Positions 27,025-36,814 are shown, counted from the first letter of the stretch. The stretch: 64,000 nt of DNA from an uncultured Nostocoides sp. (GCA_937873315.1 CALMQX010000026.1:1-64000); one strand, 5' to 3'. Numbers and translations: made by a program. Notes: generated by a model not told the origin, from the sequence alone.

Positions 27025-27623
27025 CCAGGTGGGCCACCGGCGCCGAACAGATCACGGCGATGCTCGCCGCGGGTGAGTTGGAGCAGGTTGCCCCGTCCCC
27101 GCAGAACGCGGCGCGTCTTCTGGCCGAGGCCGACCGGCACCTGCGCTCGGCCGCGCTGCTGGCCGCCGACGATCCGGCCGGTGCCTACGACATGGTGTAT
27201 GCCGCGGCTCGCAAGGCGATGGCGGCCGCCTTGGCGACGCAGGGGTTGCGGGCCACCAGCAAGGGCGGACATGTGGCGGTGCAGGAGGCCGTCACCGGTC
27301 AGTTGGGTACAAGGGGTGAGGTCGTGCGTCCATTTGGTCGGCTGCGGCGCACCCGTAACGACGCGGACTATCCCCGCCTGGACAGCCCCGAGCTGACTGC
27401 AGACGACGTGCACGAGGACCTTCCCAAGGCGCGCCAGATTGTCGCTGCGATGGCCGCCCTGCTTCCCTACCTGGCACCCTGGCGACGCGCCCTGTCACCG
27501 GCCGCGCTCCACACGGCGACGTGCACGATCCGGCGGATCATGGAGGTCGAAGGCGGCCGGTGGCCAGATTCGATCGCGGATGTGGTCCGCTTTGACGGTT
27601 GGATTCGACTTCGGTCGGCGTGA
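27021..27623 (+). CDS. HEPN-domain protein (toxin-like partner of MNT)
   Basis: The 200-residue helical protein contains LAEADRHLRSAALLAADDPAGAYDMVYAAARKAMAAALA (about 34-72), typical of HEPN folds, and RRTRNDADYPR near 112, in the position of the RX4-6H motif. As in the UPF0332 branch, the motif reads R-x-x-x-A-D-Y without a His, so RNase activity is not assured. A C-terminal tail beyond about 155 has no counterpart I recognise. It is coupled to the MNT gene by a GTGA overlap. Confidence 0.82.
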   Translation: MTRWATGAEQITAMLAAGELEQVAPSPQNAARLLAEADRHLRSAALLAADDPAGAYDMVYAAARKAMAAALATQGLRATSKGGHVAVQEAVTGQLGTRGEVVRPFGRLRRTRNDADYPRLDSPELTADDVHEDLPKARQIVAAMAALLPYLAPWRRALSPAALHTATCTIRRIMEVEGGRWPDSIADVVRFDGWIRLRSA

Positions 27624-27707
27624 GTGCGCACACGTGTCGGCTGGCATTGGATGGACCCTTGTGGGCCGGGTCGGGTGCGCCCAGGCCGCATGAGACACAA
27701 TGGCCAT

Positions 27708-28628
27708 GTGAGCACCGACCGCGCCCGCTTGACCAAGTTCGCCTGGCTCTCCATCGCTGCAGCGCTCGCGACCATCGCCCTGAAGACCACGGCCTGGTGG
27801 ATCACCGGGTCGGTGGGGCTCCTCTCCGATGCCGCCGAATCCAGCGTGAACCTGGTTGCCGCGATCGTGGCCCTCATCGCGCTGACCGTGGCGGCCCGCC
27901 CGGCCGATGACAGCCACCACTTCGGGCACAGCAAGGCCGAGTACTTCAGCGCGGCGGCCGAAGGCCAGATGATCTTCGTGGCGGCCATCTTCATCATTTG
28001 GACCGCTATCGAACGCTTCCTCAACCCTCGCCCGCTGGAGGATGTCGGCATCGGTTTGGCCATCTCGGTAATCGCCTCGATCCTCAACGGTTCGGTGGCC
28101 TTCGTCCTCATGCGCGCCGGCCGCGAGCACAACTCGTTGACCCTGACCGCCGACGGCAAGCACCTGCTGACCGATGTCTGGACCTCGGTGGGTGTCGTGG
28201 TGGGCGTGGCCTTGGTGTGGTTGACCGGGATCCAGCGCCTGGACGCCGTGGTCGCTGCCCTGGTCGGGCTCAACATCATCTGGACCGGCTGGAAGCTCCT
28301 GCAAGAGTCCTCGGCAGGCCTGATGGACGCCGCTCTGCCCGAGGAGCAATCCGCCGAGATCGCCCGGGTCATCGGCACCTTCAGCTCGTCGGAAGTGAGC
28401 TTCCACGGCCTGCGAACCCGCCTGAGTGGTCACCGGGGCTTCGCCGAGGTCCACATCTTGGTGCCGGGGGCGTGGTCGGTCACCGAGGGCCACAACCTGG
28501 CCGAACGCGTCGAGACCGCAGTCCAGGCAGCTGTCCCCGATGTCGCCCTGCTCACCCACCTGGAGCCTCGCGAGGACCCTCGCTCGTACGACGACTACCC
28601 CACCGAGGTCCCGGTCACCGGCGTCTAG
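27708..28628 (+). CDS. Cation diffusion facilitator family transporter
   Basis: The 306-residue membrane protein exports divalent metal ions by proton antiport. Six membrane segments are present with the metal sites LLSDAAESSVNL and LTADGKHLLTDVWTS, followed by a C-terminal cytoplasmic domain. HHFGHSKAEYF is the conserved loop. The GTG at 27708 was chosen because upstream codons lack family similarity. The metal (Zn, Fe, Mn or Co) is not certain. Its stop shares a CTAG with the stop of the convergent gene. Confidence 0.92.
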   Translation: MSTDRARLTKFAWLSIAAALATIALKTTAWWITGSVGLLSDAAESSVNLVAAIVALIALTVAARPADDSHHFGHSKAEYFSAAAEGQMIFVAAIFIIWTAIERFLNPRPLEDVGIGLAISVIASILNGSVAFVLMRAGREHNSLTLTADGKHLLTDVWTSVGVVVGVALVWLTGIQRLDAVVAALVGLNIIWTGWKLLQESSAGLMDAALPEEQSAEIARVIGTFSSSEVSFHGLRTRLSGHRGFAEVHILVPGAWSVTEGHNLAERVETAVQAAVPDVALLTHLEPREDPRSYDDYPTEVPVTGV

Positions 28629-29170
28629 GGCAGTCCGACCTGCTCCTTGAGCGCGGCGGCGGTCGCATCTAGCCGCGCGGCCACCCCGGGCTCCGCGCGG
28701 TCCACCCCAGCCGGCAGCAACTCCTGACACAGGAGCTCGCCGGTAGCCAGATCGCGGCGAATCACCACCCGCGCCAGTCGCTCACGGCCCAGACCCACCG
28801 AGTCCGCGAGCACCACCGACGCCTGAACCCGGTCACGGAAGGTGTCGACCACCTCCAGCGCCCCCGCAGCGGCTAGATCGAGCTGCCAGAGCTCCGGCCG
28901 AGAGTCATCGGCCCAACTCAGTCCCAGCCGCGAACTCTCCGGATCGAAACTGCCAGCGTCCACGAGGTGCCACGGCCGGCGCAGACGCACCAAGGCAGCG
29001 CCCTCGTGAGTCACCACAACACTGAGCGTATGAGCACCAATGACCAGGAACTCCTGCGGCAGTGACGCGAGCGTCCAGCCCATCACCCGCTCCCGGACCT
29101 CAGCACCCAACGCCCGCTCGACCTCCTCAGGGAGCCGATGGCGCGCCCGCCGAGTAAAGATCGGGCTCAC
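28625..29170 (-). CDS. Conserved hypothetical protein linked to dnaG
   Basis: The 181-residue soluble protein begins MSPIFTRRARHRLPEEV, with LGAEVRERVMGWTLASLPQEFLVIGAHTLSVV, followed by predicted beta strands. I do not recognise a named domain. It starts in the dnaG stop (ATGA overlap). Function unknown. Confidence 0.78.
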   Translation of the reverse strand: MSPIFTRRARHRLPEEVERALGAEVRERVMGWTLASLPQEFLVIGAHTLSVVVTHEGAALVRLRRPWHLVDAGSFDPESSRLGLSWADDSRPELWQLDLAAAGALEVVDTFRDRVQASVVLADSVGLGRERLARVVIRRDLATGELLCQELLPAGVDRAEPGVAARLDATAAALKEQVGLP

Positions 29171-31092
29171 GCCAACTGCTCCTCTCGCGCCGTGACCCAG
29201 GCTCGCTGCAAGTCCGCCAACTCTCGCTGCCGCGCAGTGACCTGCTCTGGCGCCACCTCGGGCGCGTGCTCAAGGCGACGAAGCCGGGCCGTGACATCGG
29301 CGATCTGCCGCGAGAGATCGGCCTCACGCACCCGCAAAGCCAGCGAACGGACATACCGGCTCTCCGGCATACCGGTCGAAGGATCGAGCTTGGTCGGCAG
29401 TGGCGCCACGGCCACTTGCGCGACATAGGACTGCAAGACCTCCGGCGCCTGCTGGACCACCTCGGCGACCCAGCGAGCGGTCGAGGTGCCCCAGGCCGAG
29501 GGCACTGCGGCCTTGACCGCCACGAAAACCGCTTCGTGGGCCGGCGCGGTGAAGGCCGCCGGCGGGATCACGTCGATGAGCTCGTGGCCGACGAGGGCGG
29601 GGTACTGCAAGATCGCCTGCAGCAGTTGCCGCTCGGCCTGCACGACCGGGTCGCGAGCGTCCGGCACCGGGTAGCCCACCTCCGCGACCTCGGACTCCTC
29701 GGCAGTGGTCGCCGAGTCCACCGCCGGTGAGGCTGCGTCCGCGCTGACGGTCAAGCGACTGGATCGAGCCACCGCGTCCCGCACCTGGTCCACGTCCACC
29801 CCGAGCCACATCGAGACCGTGCGGGTGTACTCCGGGCGCAAGGTGACATCCCGAATCGAGGCGATGATCGGGGCGGCCGCCTTGATCGCCTGGACTCGGC
29901 CCTCGGCGTTCTCCAGGTCGAAGCGGGCAATCGTGGTGCGCACCGCGAACTCGAACATCGGGATGGCCTCGTCCACGAGCGCGGCCACCGCGGCCTCCCC
30001 TCGGGCGAGTCGCAGATCGCAGGGGTCCATGCCCTCGGGGGCCACCGCCACGAAGGATTGCGCCGCCCACCGCTGGTCTTCGGCGAAGGCCCGCATGGCG
30101 GCCTTCTGGCCGGCCGCGTCGCCGTCGAAGGTGAACACCACCCGGGCGGGCGCCTGGTCGGCCTCGTCACGCATGATTCGCCGCAGGATCTTGATGTGCT
30201 CGACCCCGAATGCCGTCCCGCAGGTCGCGACCGCACCATCGACCCCACTGAGGTGGGCCGCCATCACGTCGGTGTACCCCTCGACGATGACCGCGCGCCG
30301 CTCCCCCGCGATGCTCTTCTTAGCCAGATCCAGGCCGTAGAGGACCGAGGACTTCTTGTAGATCACCGTCTCGGAGGTGTTCAGGTACTTGGCGGGATTG
30401 CGGTCATCCTCAAAAAGGCGGCGCGCGCCGAAGCCCACGGTGTCACCGGTGATATCCCGGATGGGCCACATCAACCGCCCCCGGAAGCGGTCATAGACGC
30501 CGCGCGAGCCCATGCCGACCAGCCCGGCGGCCGCCAACTCGTCAGCGTTGAACCCTCGCCCGCGCAGGTGCCGAGCCAACTCCTCGCCACCTCGCGGCGA
30601 ATACCCCACTCCGAAGCGCTCAGCCGCGATGCGGTCAAAACCCCTCTCCCGTAAGAAGTCTCGCGCCGGCCGAGCGTCCGGGCGGTCGACCAGCGCCTCG
30701 GCATAGAACTCCTCAGCCACTCGATGGGCCTCGATGAGCCGAGAGCGTTTGCCGAGCCCGGCCTCCCCCGAGCGCGGCCCGCCGCCCTCCTCGTAGCGCA
30801 GCTCCATCCCGAGCTTGGCGGCCAAGCGCTCGACGGTCTCGGAGAAGGTGAGGTGCTCCATCTCCATGACAAAAGAGATGACATCGCCGCCGACCCCGCA
30901 GCCGAAGCAGTGATAAGAACCCGCCGACGGGCGCACGTGAAAGGACGGCGACTTCTCGTCATGGAAAGGGCACAGGCCCTTAAGCGAGCCGATGCCGGCC
31001 GGGCGCAGGGTGACGTGCTCGGAGACGACGGCCTCAATGGAGGTGCGCTCCTTGACAGAGGTGATGTCCTCAGCCTTGATCTTGCCCGCCAC
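29167..31092 (-). CDS. dnaG: DNA primase DnaG
   Basis: Makes RNA primers at replication forks. The 641-residue protein has a CHC2 zinc finger (Cys41, His44, Cys62, Cys65), a TOPRIM domain (VIVEGYTDVMAAHLSGV then FDGDAAGQKAA) and a helical C-terminal domain that should bind the DnaB helicase. Its stop overlaps the next gene, and dgt lies upstream on the same strand, the usual actinobacterial order. Confidence 0.97.
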   Translation of the reverse strand: MAGKIKAEDITSVKERTSIEAVVSEHVTLRPAGIGSLKGLCPFHDEKSPSFHVRPSAGSYHCFGCGVGGDVISFVMEMEHLTFSETVERLAAKLGMELRYEEGGGPRSGEAGLGKRSRLIEAHRVAEEFYAEALVDRPDARPARDFLRERGFDRIAAERFGVGYSPRGGEELARHLRGRGFNADELAAAGLVGMGSRGVYDRFRGRLMWPIRDITGDTVGFGARRLFEDDRNPAKYLNTSETVIYKKSSVLYGLDLAKKSIAGERRAVIVEGYTDVMAAHLSGVDGAVATCGTAFGVEHIKILRRIMRDEADQAPARVVFTFDGDAAGQKAAMRAFAEDQRWAAQSFVAVAPEGMDPCDLRLARGEAAVAALVDEAIPMFEFAVRTTIARFDLENAEGRVQAIKAAAPIIASIRDVTLRPEYTRTVSMWLGVDVDQVRDAVARSSRLTVSADAASPAVDSATTAEESEVAEVGYPVPDARDPVVQAERQLLQAILQYPALVGHELIDVIPPAAFTAPAHEAVFVAVKAAVPSAWGTSTARWVAEVVQQAPEVLQSYVAQVAVAPLPTKLDPSTGMPESRYVRSLALRVREADLSRQIADVTARLRRLEHAPEVAPEQVTARQRELADLQRAWVTAREEQLA

Positions 31093-31136
31093 AATGCCTC
31101 CTCAGGCCGCGAGTCTAAGCCAGGACCGCGGTCCCG

Positions 31137-32384
31137 TCAGTTGCTATCCCCAGGGCGGCCACACCAAGCCTGATGCAGGGCCAAGGCCCGCGCATCAGTC
31201 AGCGAGGCCACCTGGTCAAGCAAGACCCGCAGCGCCTGGTCCTCCCCGTGCGCGGCCTCCCAGTCCGCGCGCAGGTCACCGTCCAGGCGCGTGGGATCAG
31301 CCGCGTATGCCGCCACGAGGTCGTGGATGACCTCCCGCTCGTGCTCTTGGACCACCAGTCGTCGGTTGGAGCTCATCACGTAGTGCGCGGCAACCGCCTT
31401 AAGGACCGCCACCTCCGCCCGCGTCTGGTCTGGGACGACCAAGCCAGCGGCATACCGCGCGAGGTCGCCCGGCCCGGTCACCTCCCGAGTGGCGATTTCG
31501 ACGGCGAGCGCAAACCGGCCGATGAGCTGCGAGGTCATGTCCTTGAGCCGAGCCAGATCGCGCCGGGTGCGATCGAAACCTGTGGGGATCGCGCCGGAAG
31601 TCAGCAGCCGATCCACCGCGGCCAGCAAGGCCTCCTGGCCAAGGTCGGCGGCATAGACCGCGCGAGCGATGTCGATGACCTGGCCTAGCTCGTCGCGATC
31701 GCGCAGCCAGCGCGGGTCCAGATGCCCTGAGGCAATCGCATCCTCGACATCGTGCACGGAGTAGGCGACGTCATCAGACCAGTCCATGACCTCGGCCTCG
31801 AAGGCCCGAACCCGCTGCGGCGCGCCGGCGCGGATCCAGTCAAAGACCGGGAGGTCATCGGCATAGACACCGAATTTCGTTGTCGGATAAGGCCCTTCGC
31901 CGCGCGCCCAGGGGTACTTCACGGTCGCATCGAGGCTCGCCCGAGTGAGGTTGAGGCCAGCGGGACGTCCATCGGCGTGGGTGCGCTTGGCCTCGAGGCG
32001 CGTGAGAATGCGCAGGGATTGGGCATTGCCCTCGAATCCGCCGATGCCCGCCGCGGCCGCATTGAGGGCCGTCTCACCGTTGTGCCCGAACGGCGGATGC
32101 CCGAGGTCGTGCGCGAGACACGCGGTATCGACGACATCGGCATTGCAGCCCAGGGCGGCGCCCAACTCGCGGCCAATCTGGGCCACCTCGAGGGAGTGCG
32201 TCAGGCGATTGCGGACGAAGTCATCGGCCCCGGGAGAGAGCACCTGGGTCTTGGCCGACAGGCGCCGAAGGCTGGCGCTGTGCAGCAGCCGGGCGCGGTC
32301 GCGGGCAAAGTCATCACGGTCCGTGCGTTTCTGGGCGGGATCCTCGGCGACCCACCGCTCCCGGTCGGCGGCGGTATACGTCAT
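31137..32384 (-). CDS. dgt: dGTP triphosphohydrolase-like HD protein
   Basis: Hydrolyses dNTPs, preferably dGTP, to nucleosides and triphosphate. The 415-residue protein has the HD metal motifs NRLTHSLEVAQIGRELG and TACLAHDLGHPPFGHNGE near 58-110, and WSDDVAYSVHDVEDA for the third part of the site. The ATG at 32384 overlaps the stop of the YdeI gene and gives the family N terminus MTYTAADRERWVAEDPAQKRTDRDDFARDRAR. Confidence 0.94.
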   Translation of the reverse strand: MTYTAADRERWVAEDPAQKRTDRDDFARDRARLLHSASLRRLSAKTQVLSPGADDFVRNRLTHSLEVAQIGRELGAALGCNADVVDTACLAHDLGHPPFGHNGETALNAAAAGIGGFEGNAQSLRILTRLEAKRTHADGRPAGLNLTRASLDATVKYPWARGEGPYPTTKFGVYADDLPVFDWIRAGAPQRVRAFEAEVMDWSDDVAYSVHDVEDAIASGHLDPRWLRDRDELGQVIDIARAVYAADLGQEALLAAVDRLLTSGAIPTGFDRTRRDLARLKDMTSQLIGRFALAVEIATREVTGPGDLARYAAGLVVPDQTRAEVAVLKAVAAHYVMSSNRRLVVQEHEREVIHDLVAAYAADPTRLDGDLRADWEAAHGEDQALRVLLDQVASLTDARALALHQAWCGRPGDSN

Positions 32385-33028
32385 GAAGCGGCCTTTGCGG
32401 CAGCCGCTGCCCGAGCCAGCCAGGCCGGCATCTCGCCATAGCGCTGGGTCGGGATCAACTGTCCTGCAGCGCAATCCGCGACCAGTTGTGTGAGGCGACG
32501 CTCACGGGTGGCTTCCTGCTTGGCGCTCACCACCCACGACCGCGCCGTCCGCTGATAGCCCTGCGTGGCCTCGGCCCAGAAGGCGGCCGCAGCTGGGACC
32601 GCGGCGAGGGCTGCCTCCTGCTCCGGCCCCCACTGCACGGCAGGCTGCTCGTAGGCATAGATCCCGCTGCGCTCGGGCTTGCGCAAGGCGTATGCCGCCA
32701 GCCCGGCAGGCTGCATCCGGCCCTGCGCAATGAGCTCCTCAACGAGCCCGATATTGACCGTCGACCAGGCGCTGGTGGCTCGGCGGGGAGTCCAGCGCTG
32801 CCGCACGGCCACCTCGTCGATCCGGTGAACCACCGAGTCGATCCAGCCGTAGCAGAGCGCCTCCACGACCGCGTCCTCCCAGGTCAGTTGGAACTCGTGA
32901 CCGGCCAGGCGCGCCGCCTTCTTGACCAAACCCATCCACAGCTCGGGTGCGCTGTCGTGATGCTCGGCCAACCACTCACGGAAGTCGTCGGCATCACGAA
33001 AGAAGGTGACCCCACCGATCTGCTTCAC
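32381..33028 (-). CDS. YdeI/OmdA family protein
   Basis: The 215-residue protein matches the YdeI family: FRDADDFREWLAEHHDSAPELWMGLVKK, then TWEDAVVEALCYGWIDSVVHRID and an RRLTQLVADCAAG C-terminal part. Members have been linked to peptide resistance, but the biochemical role is unclear. It overlaps dgt by 4 bases (ATGA). Confidence 0.88.
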   Translation of the reverse strand: MKQIGGVTFFRDADDFREWLAEHHDSAPELWMGLVKKAARLAGHEFQLTWEDAVVEALCYGWIDSVVHRIDEVAVRQRWTPRRATSAWSTVNIGLVEELIAQGRMQPAGLAAYALRKPERSGIYAYEQPAVQWGPEQEAALAAVPAAAAFWAEATQGYQRTARSWVVSAKQEATRERRLTQLVADCAAGQLIPTQRYGEMPAWLARAAAAAKAAS

Positions 33029-33046
33029 GGCCTCATCCTCGCAGCC

Positions 33047-34243
33047 TCAGCCGCCGGAGGTGTCGAGCTCGGCCTCGGCAACGAGCCGCTGCTGCTCGGC
33101 ATTGAGTTCACGCGAACGCAGCCAACCGTCCGGGAGGGCAACCACCCGCGGCGAACCCGCCCGGCCACGCTGCCCCTCGGCGGCCTCGCCGGGCCAGGGC
33201 GCGTCCAGATCCATCCCCCCGATGAGGTCGTCGAGGGCCTGCAAAGAATCGACCAAGGCCAACTGATGGCGGACCTGCGAGCCCGCCGGGAAGCCTTTGA
33301 GGTACCACGCAATGTGCTTGCGGATGTCCCGACAGCCCCGCAACTCGTCGCCGTCGTGGAAGTCCACCAGGTATGCCGCGTGCCGCCGCAAGGTGTCGGT
33401 CACCTCGCGCAGCGTGGGCTGCACCCGCGCCGGCGAGCCGGCGAAGGCCGCCGCCAGATCGGTGAAGAGCCACGGTCGGCCCAGACATCCGCGGCCCACG
33501 ACCACGCCATCGCAGCCGGTCTCGGCGACCATCCGCAGCGCGTCCTCGGCGCTGAAGATGTCGCCATTGCCGAGCACCGGGATGCCCACGGCCTCCTTCA
33601 GGCGGGCGATCGCCGACCAATCGGCCGTGCCCGAGTACGCCTGAGCCGCGGTGCGGGCATGCAGCGCGACGGCCGCGGCACCCTCGGCCTCTGCCCGCCG
33701 CGCGGCATCGAGATAGGTCACATGCTCGGCGTCGATCCCGACCCGCATCTTGACCGTCACGGGCACGGCATACGGCTGCGCCTCGCGCACCACCGCAGCC
33801 ACGATCGAGGCGAAGAGCTCGCTCTTCCACGGCAGCGCCGCTCCCCCACCCTTGCGGGTGACCTTGGGAACCGGGCAGCCAAAGTTGAGATCGATGTGAT
33901 CGGTGCGATCCTCGGACACCAGGATTCGGGCCGCCTGACCCGCGGTCACCGGATCCACCGAATACAGCTGCACCGAGCGCGGCGACTCATCGGGGTCATG
34001 CGAGATCAGCTGCATGGTGCGCTCGTTGCGCTCCACCAGGGCCCGCGAGGTGACCATCTCATTGACATACAGGGTGCTGGCCCCGCTGGCACCCCCGGCC
34101 TCGAGGCCAGCCGAGCCGTACTCGCGGCAGAGCCGACGAAACGCCCGGTTGGTGATGCCGGCCATCGGCGCCAGGACGACCGGCGACTCGATGGTGAGTC
34201 GGCCGATGCGCAGGGCGGGCAGCACAGGGGTAGCAAGCGACAT
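33047..34243 (-). CDS. dus: tRNA-dihydrouridine synthase
   Basis: FMN enzyme that reduces uridines in the tRNA D loop. The 398-residue protein has VLAPMAGITNRAFRRLCREYG at the N terminus, the catalytic Cys in NFGCPVPKV (near 115), KMRVGID, and the phosphate-binding GNGDIF and DGVVVGRGCLGRPWLF. It corresponds to the DusB-like type of actinobacteria. The ATG at 34243 is taken; an ATG at 34255 adds four residues. Confidence 0.94.
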   Translation of the reverse strand: MSLATPVLPALRIGRLTIESPVVLAPMAGITNRAFRRLCREYGSAGLEAGGASGASTLYVNEMVTSRALVERNERTMQLISHDPDESPRSVQLYSVDPVTAGQAARILVSEDRTDHIDLNFGCPVPKVTRKGGGAALPWKSELFASIVAAVVREAQPYAVPVTVKMRVGIDAEHVTYLDAARRAEAEGAAAVALHARTAAQAYSGTADWSAIARLKEAVGIPVLGNGDIFSAEDALRMVAETGCDGVVVGRGCLGRPWLFTDLAAAFAGSPARVQPTLREVTDTLRRHAAYLVDFHDGDELRGCRDIRKHIAWYLKGFPAGSQVRHQLALVDSLQALDDLIGGMDLDAPWPGEAAEGQRGRAGSPRVVALPDGWLRSRELNAEQQRLVAEAELDTSGG

Positions 34244-34307
34244 GGTGGGCAGCATTCTCCCATTGACCGCGGCAGCTACGCACCGGCTCGTGTGCTGTGA
34301 TGGTGGG

Positions 34308-35138
34308 GTGAGCGCGCTGATCTCGGCCGAGGAACTCGCCGCTGCCCTCGGGCGGGGCGAGGTCGTCGTGGTGGACGTCCAGTACTCCCTCATGGGTCCG
34401 CCGAGCGAGGAGTTGTATGCCGCGGGACACCTGCCCAGTGCGCCGCACCTCTCGCTCAATGCCGCCCTGGCCGGTCAGCCGGGTGCGCACGGTCGCCATC
34501 CGCTGCCCGATCCACAGGTCCTGCAGCAGGCCCTGCGGGCCTGCGGGCTGCATGAGGACACCGAGGTCGTGGTGTACGACCAGCAGACCTCGCTGGCCTC
34601 CGCACGGGCGTGGTGGATTCTGCGGTGGGCCGGGCACCCGCAGGTTCGCGTGCTCAACGGTGGCCTGGACGCCTGGCGCGCGGCCGGTGGCGCGGTGACC
34701 ACCGAGCCCGTCCACCCCGAGGTCGGCACGATCACCGTGCGACCCGGGTCGGTGGCCGTCCTGGATGCGACCGGCGCCGCCACGATGGCCGCCCAGGGCA
34801 TCCTGCTCGATGTGCGCGCTGCTGAGCGCTATCGCGGTGACAGCGAACCGATCGATACCGTCGCCGGGCACATCCCGGGCGCCATCAATCTGCCCATCTC
34901 GGAACTCCTGGACGAGCGCGGGGCCTTCCTCGCGGCGCCATCGCTGAGAGCACGCCTGACCGCGGCCGGGGTTCATCGGGATACGCCCGTCGGCGCCTCC
35001 TGTGGCTCCGGAGTGACTGCTGCCCAGGCAGTCCTGGCCATGCACGAGGCCGGCATCACCGCGATCCCCTATGTCGGCTCGTGGAGTGAGTGGATCGCCG
35101 ACCCGGCCCGGCCGATCGCCACCGGCCCGAATCCCTGA
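34308..35138 (+). CDS. Two-domain sulfurtransferase (rhodanese family)
   Basis: The 276-residue protein has two rhodanese domains. The first (1-135) lacks the catalytic Cys, and the second has Cys in ASCGSGVTAAQAVLA (near 229) with GHIPGAINLP. It transfers sulfane sulfur, from thiosulfate or 3-mercaptopyruvate, to thiophilic acceptors. The CGSG[VT]T-type loop favours mercaptopyruvate or thiosulfate; sequence alone does not settle it. It starts at GTG and is divergent from dus. Confidence 0.92.
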   Translation: MSALISAEELAAALGRGEVVVVDVQYSLMGPPSEELYAAGHLPSAPHLSLNAALAGQPGAHGRHPLPDPQVLQQALRACGLHEDTEVVVYDQQTSLASARAWWILRWAGHPQVRVLNGGLDAWRAAGGAVTTEPVHPEVGTITVRPGSVAVLDATGAATMAAQGILLDVRAAERYRGDSEPIDTVAGHIPGAINLPISELLDERGAFLAAPSLRARLTAAGVHRDTPVGASCGSGVTAAQAVLAMHEAGITAIPYVGSWSEWIADPARPIATGPNP

Positions 35139-35139
35139 C

Positions 35140-36810
35140 ATGCGCAATCCCCCGAGTTCCCGGGCTGCCGAACTGGCAGCGGCCTTGACCGAGGTCGACG
35201 CGGCGGCATTCGACATCGTTGCCGACTGGCTGCGGGCTCGACCGGAGGAGCCTGAGCCCTCGTGGCCGGCGAGCGAGCGGAGGGCGGCGGCCTACCTCGA
35301 TCGTGTGGCCGCCCGCGATCTGCCGCCCACCGAGCGCCGCAGCCTGCTGGAGGCGGCCCAAGACAGTCTCGGCGACGAGGATCCCGTCCTGGCCGCCCAG
35401 ATCGAGGCCGATCTGACGATGGTTGCGTATGCCGAGGGTCGCGTCGATGCCCCTCTCGGGGCGGCTGTGATTGCCCGCGATCTGGAAGCCGCCGGTCACC
35501 TGCGTGAGGCCGCCGAGATCTGGCGATCCCTGGCCTGGTTCGGGTCCCCACCGGGCAGTGAGCGGGCCGTCGAAGCGGCCAGGGCCGCCGCGAACCTCTC
35601 ATTGCGCGCCCAGGAACCCCTGCGCTGCGCCTTGGCCCTCGTCGAGGCGGCCATGCATCTCTCGGCCAGCGACACCGTGACCGCCGAGCAGGCGCTGCAG
35701 GAGGCTCGGGCACTGGCGCCCAGCCATCCAGTGATTCAGGCCATGGCCGACGATACTGCCGCCCGAATCGCCACCCACGCCGGTGACCTCGACCGCGCGG
35801 CAGACCACTTGGCGACCTCGGCCGCCCGCCCCGGCGCGCCTGACGCCGTCACGCTGACTCATCTCATGGACCTGTGCGCCACCCACCTGGCGCGCGGTGA
35901 CTGGTCGGCACTATCCGCGGCAGCCGCCTCAGCGATGGCGTCAGCGGCGGATTCCGGGGCACCCCTGATCGGCGATCTGGCGCAGGGTTATCTCGGCATC
36001 GCGGCCGCCATGACGGGCGAGCACCAGCGCGCCGAGGAACTCCTGGACGCGGCGCTGCCGGTCCTGGCGCGCCAAGGGCAACCTCTGGCTGGCCCAGTCG
36101 CGGCCACCCTCGGCGACCTGCAGGCGATGCGCGGCCAGCTCGGGCACGCTGCCGCCTCCCAGGCCGCGGCGGCCGCGGCCTACGCGGAGCATGGCCACGA
36201 TGATCACGCCGCGGACGCGCTTATGGTCGCCGCCGAGTTGGCCGCCCACGCCGAGGATGGCGAGACCTCGCAGCGGTACTACCTCGCGGCAGAGGAGGCC
36301 TACGCCGTGCGCGGCGAGGTGCACGGCTGGACCCAAGCCGCCCGAGGGGCCATCGTCGCGCTGGTCGACGAGGCCAATGCCGATGACTGTGTTGCCCGCT
36401 TAGACGCCTTGCCGGCGCGGGCGTGGGAACTGGCTCAGCGGCATACCGACGTAGAGATGGACTGGGACGAGCTCGATCTGCAGTTGGCCTGCCAAGGCGC
36501 CCAGGTTTTGGTCGCGGTCGGGCGCATCGATGACGCCATCGCGCGCCTGGAAGCGGCCGAGGCTGAGGCCCAGGAGCACGAGCTGACCGGTCATGCCTGG
36601 CTGCTGCGCACGGAGCGTGGGCTCGTCCTGGCCGACGCCGATCGGCTCGACGAAGCAGAGCCGGTGGTCCGCCCGGCACTAAGCGAATTGGTGGGTCTCG
36701 GTGAGAGCGCGGCAGCCGCGCAGGCCGCCGACGTCCTCGCCCAGGCCCTGGAGCGCGCCAGCCGCCTCAATGAAGCGCGCGTGCTCCGCGAGCGCTATCC
36801 CGGCGCCTAA
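35140..36810 (+). CDS. Ala-rich TPR-like repeat protein
   Basis: The 556-residue soluble protein is mostly helical and rich in Ala, Glu and Leu, with repeated units such as AAGHLREAAEIWRSLAWF and GRIDDAIARLEAAEAEAQEHE that look like TPR helices. No catalytic motif was found. It starts 1 base after the sulfurtransferase stop, so it is in the same operon. A scaffold or regulatory role is possible, but nothing specific can be said. Confidence 0.8.
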   Translation: MRNPPSSRAAELAAALTEVDAAAFDIVADWLRARPEEPEPSWPASERRAAAYLDRVAARDLPPTERRSLLEAAQDSLGDEDPVLAAQIEADLTMVAYAEGRVDAPLGAAVIARDLEAAGHLREAAEIWRSLAWFGSPPGSERAVEAARAAANLSLRAQEPLRCALALVEAAMHLSASDTVTAEQALQEARALAPSHPVIQAMADDTAARIATHAGDLDRAADHLATSAARPGAPDAVTLTHLMDLCATHLARGDWSALSAAAASAMASAADSGAPLIGDLAQGYLGIAAAMTGEHQRAEELLDAALPVLARQGQPLAGPVAATLGDLQAMRGQLGHAAASQAAAAAAYAEHGHDDHAADALMVAAELAAHAEDGETSQRYYLAAEEAYAVRGEVHGWTQAARGAIVALVDEANADDCVARLDALPARAWELAQRHTDVEMDWDELDLQLACQGAQVLVAVGRIDDAIARLEAAEAEAQEHELTGHAWLLRTERGLVLADADRLDEAEPVVRPALSELVGLGESAAAAQAADVLAQALERASRLNEARVLRERYPGA

Positions 36811-36814
36811 CCTG

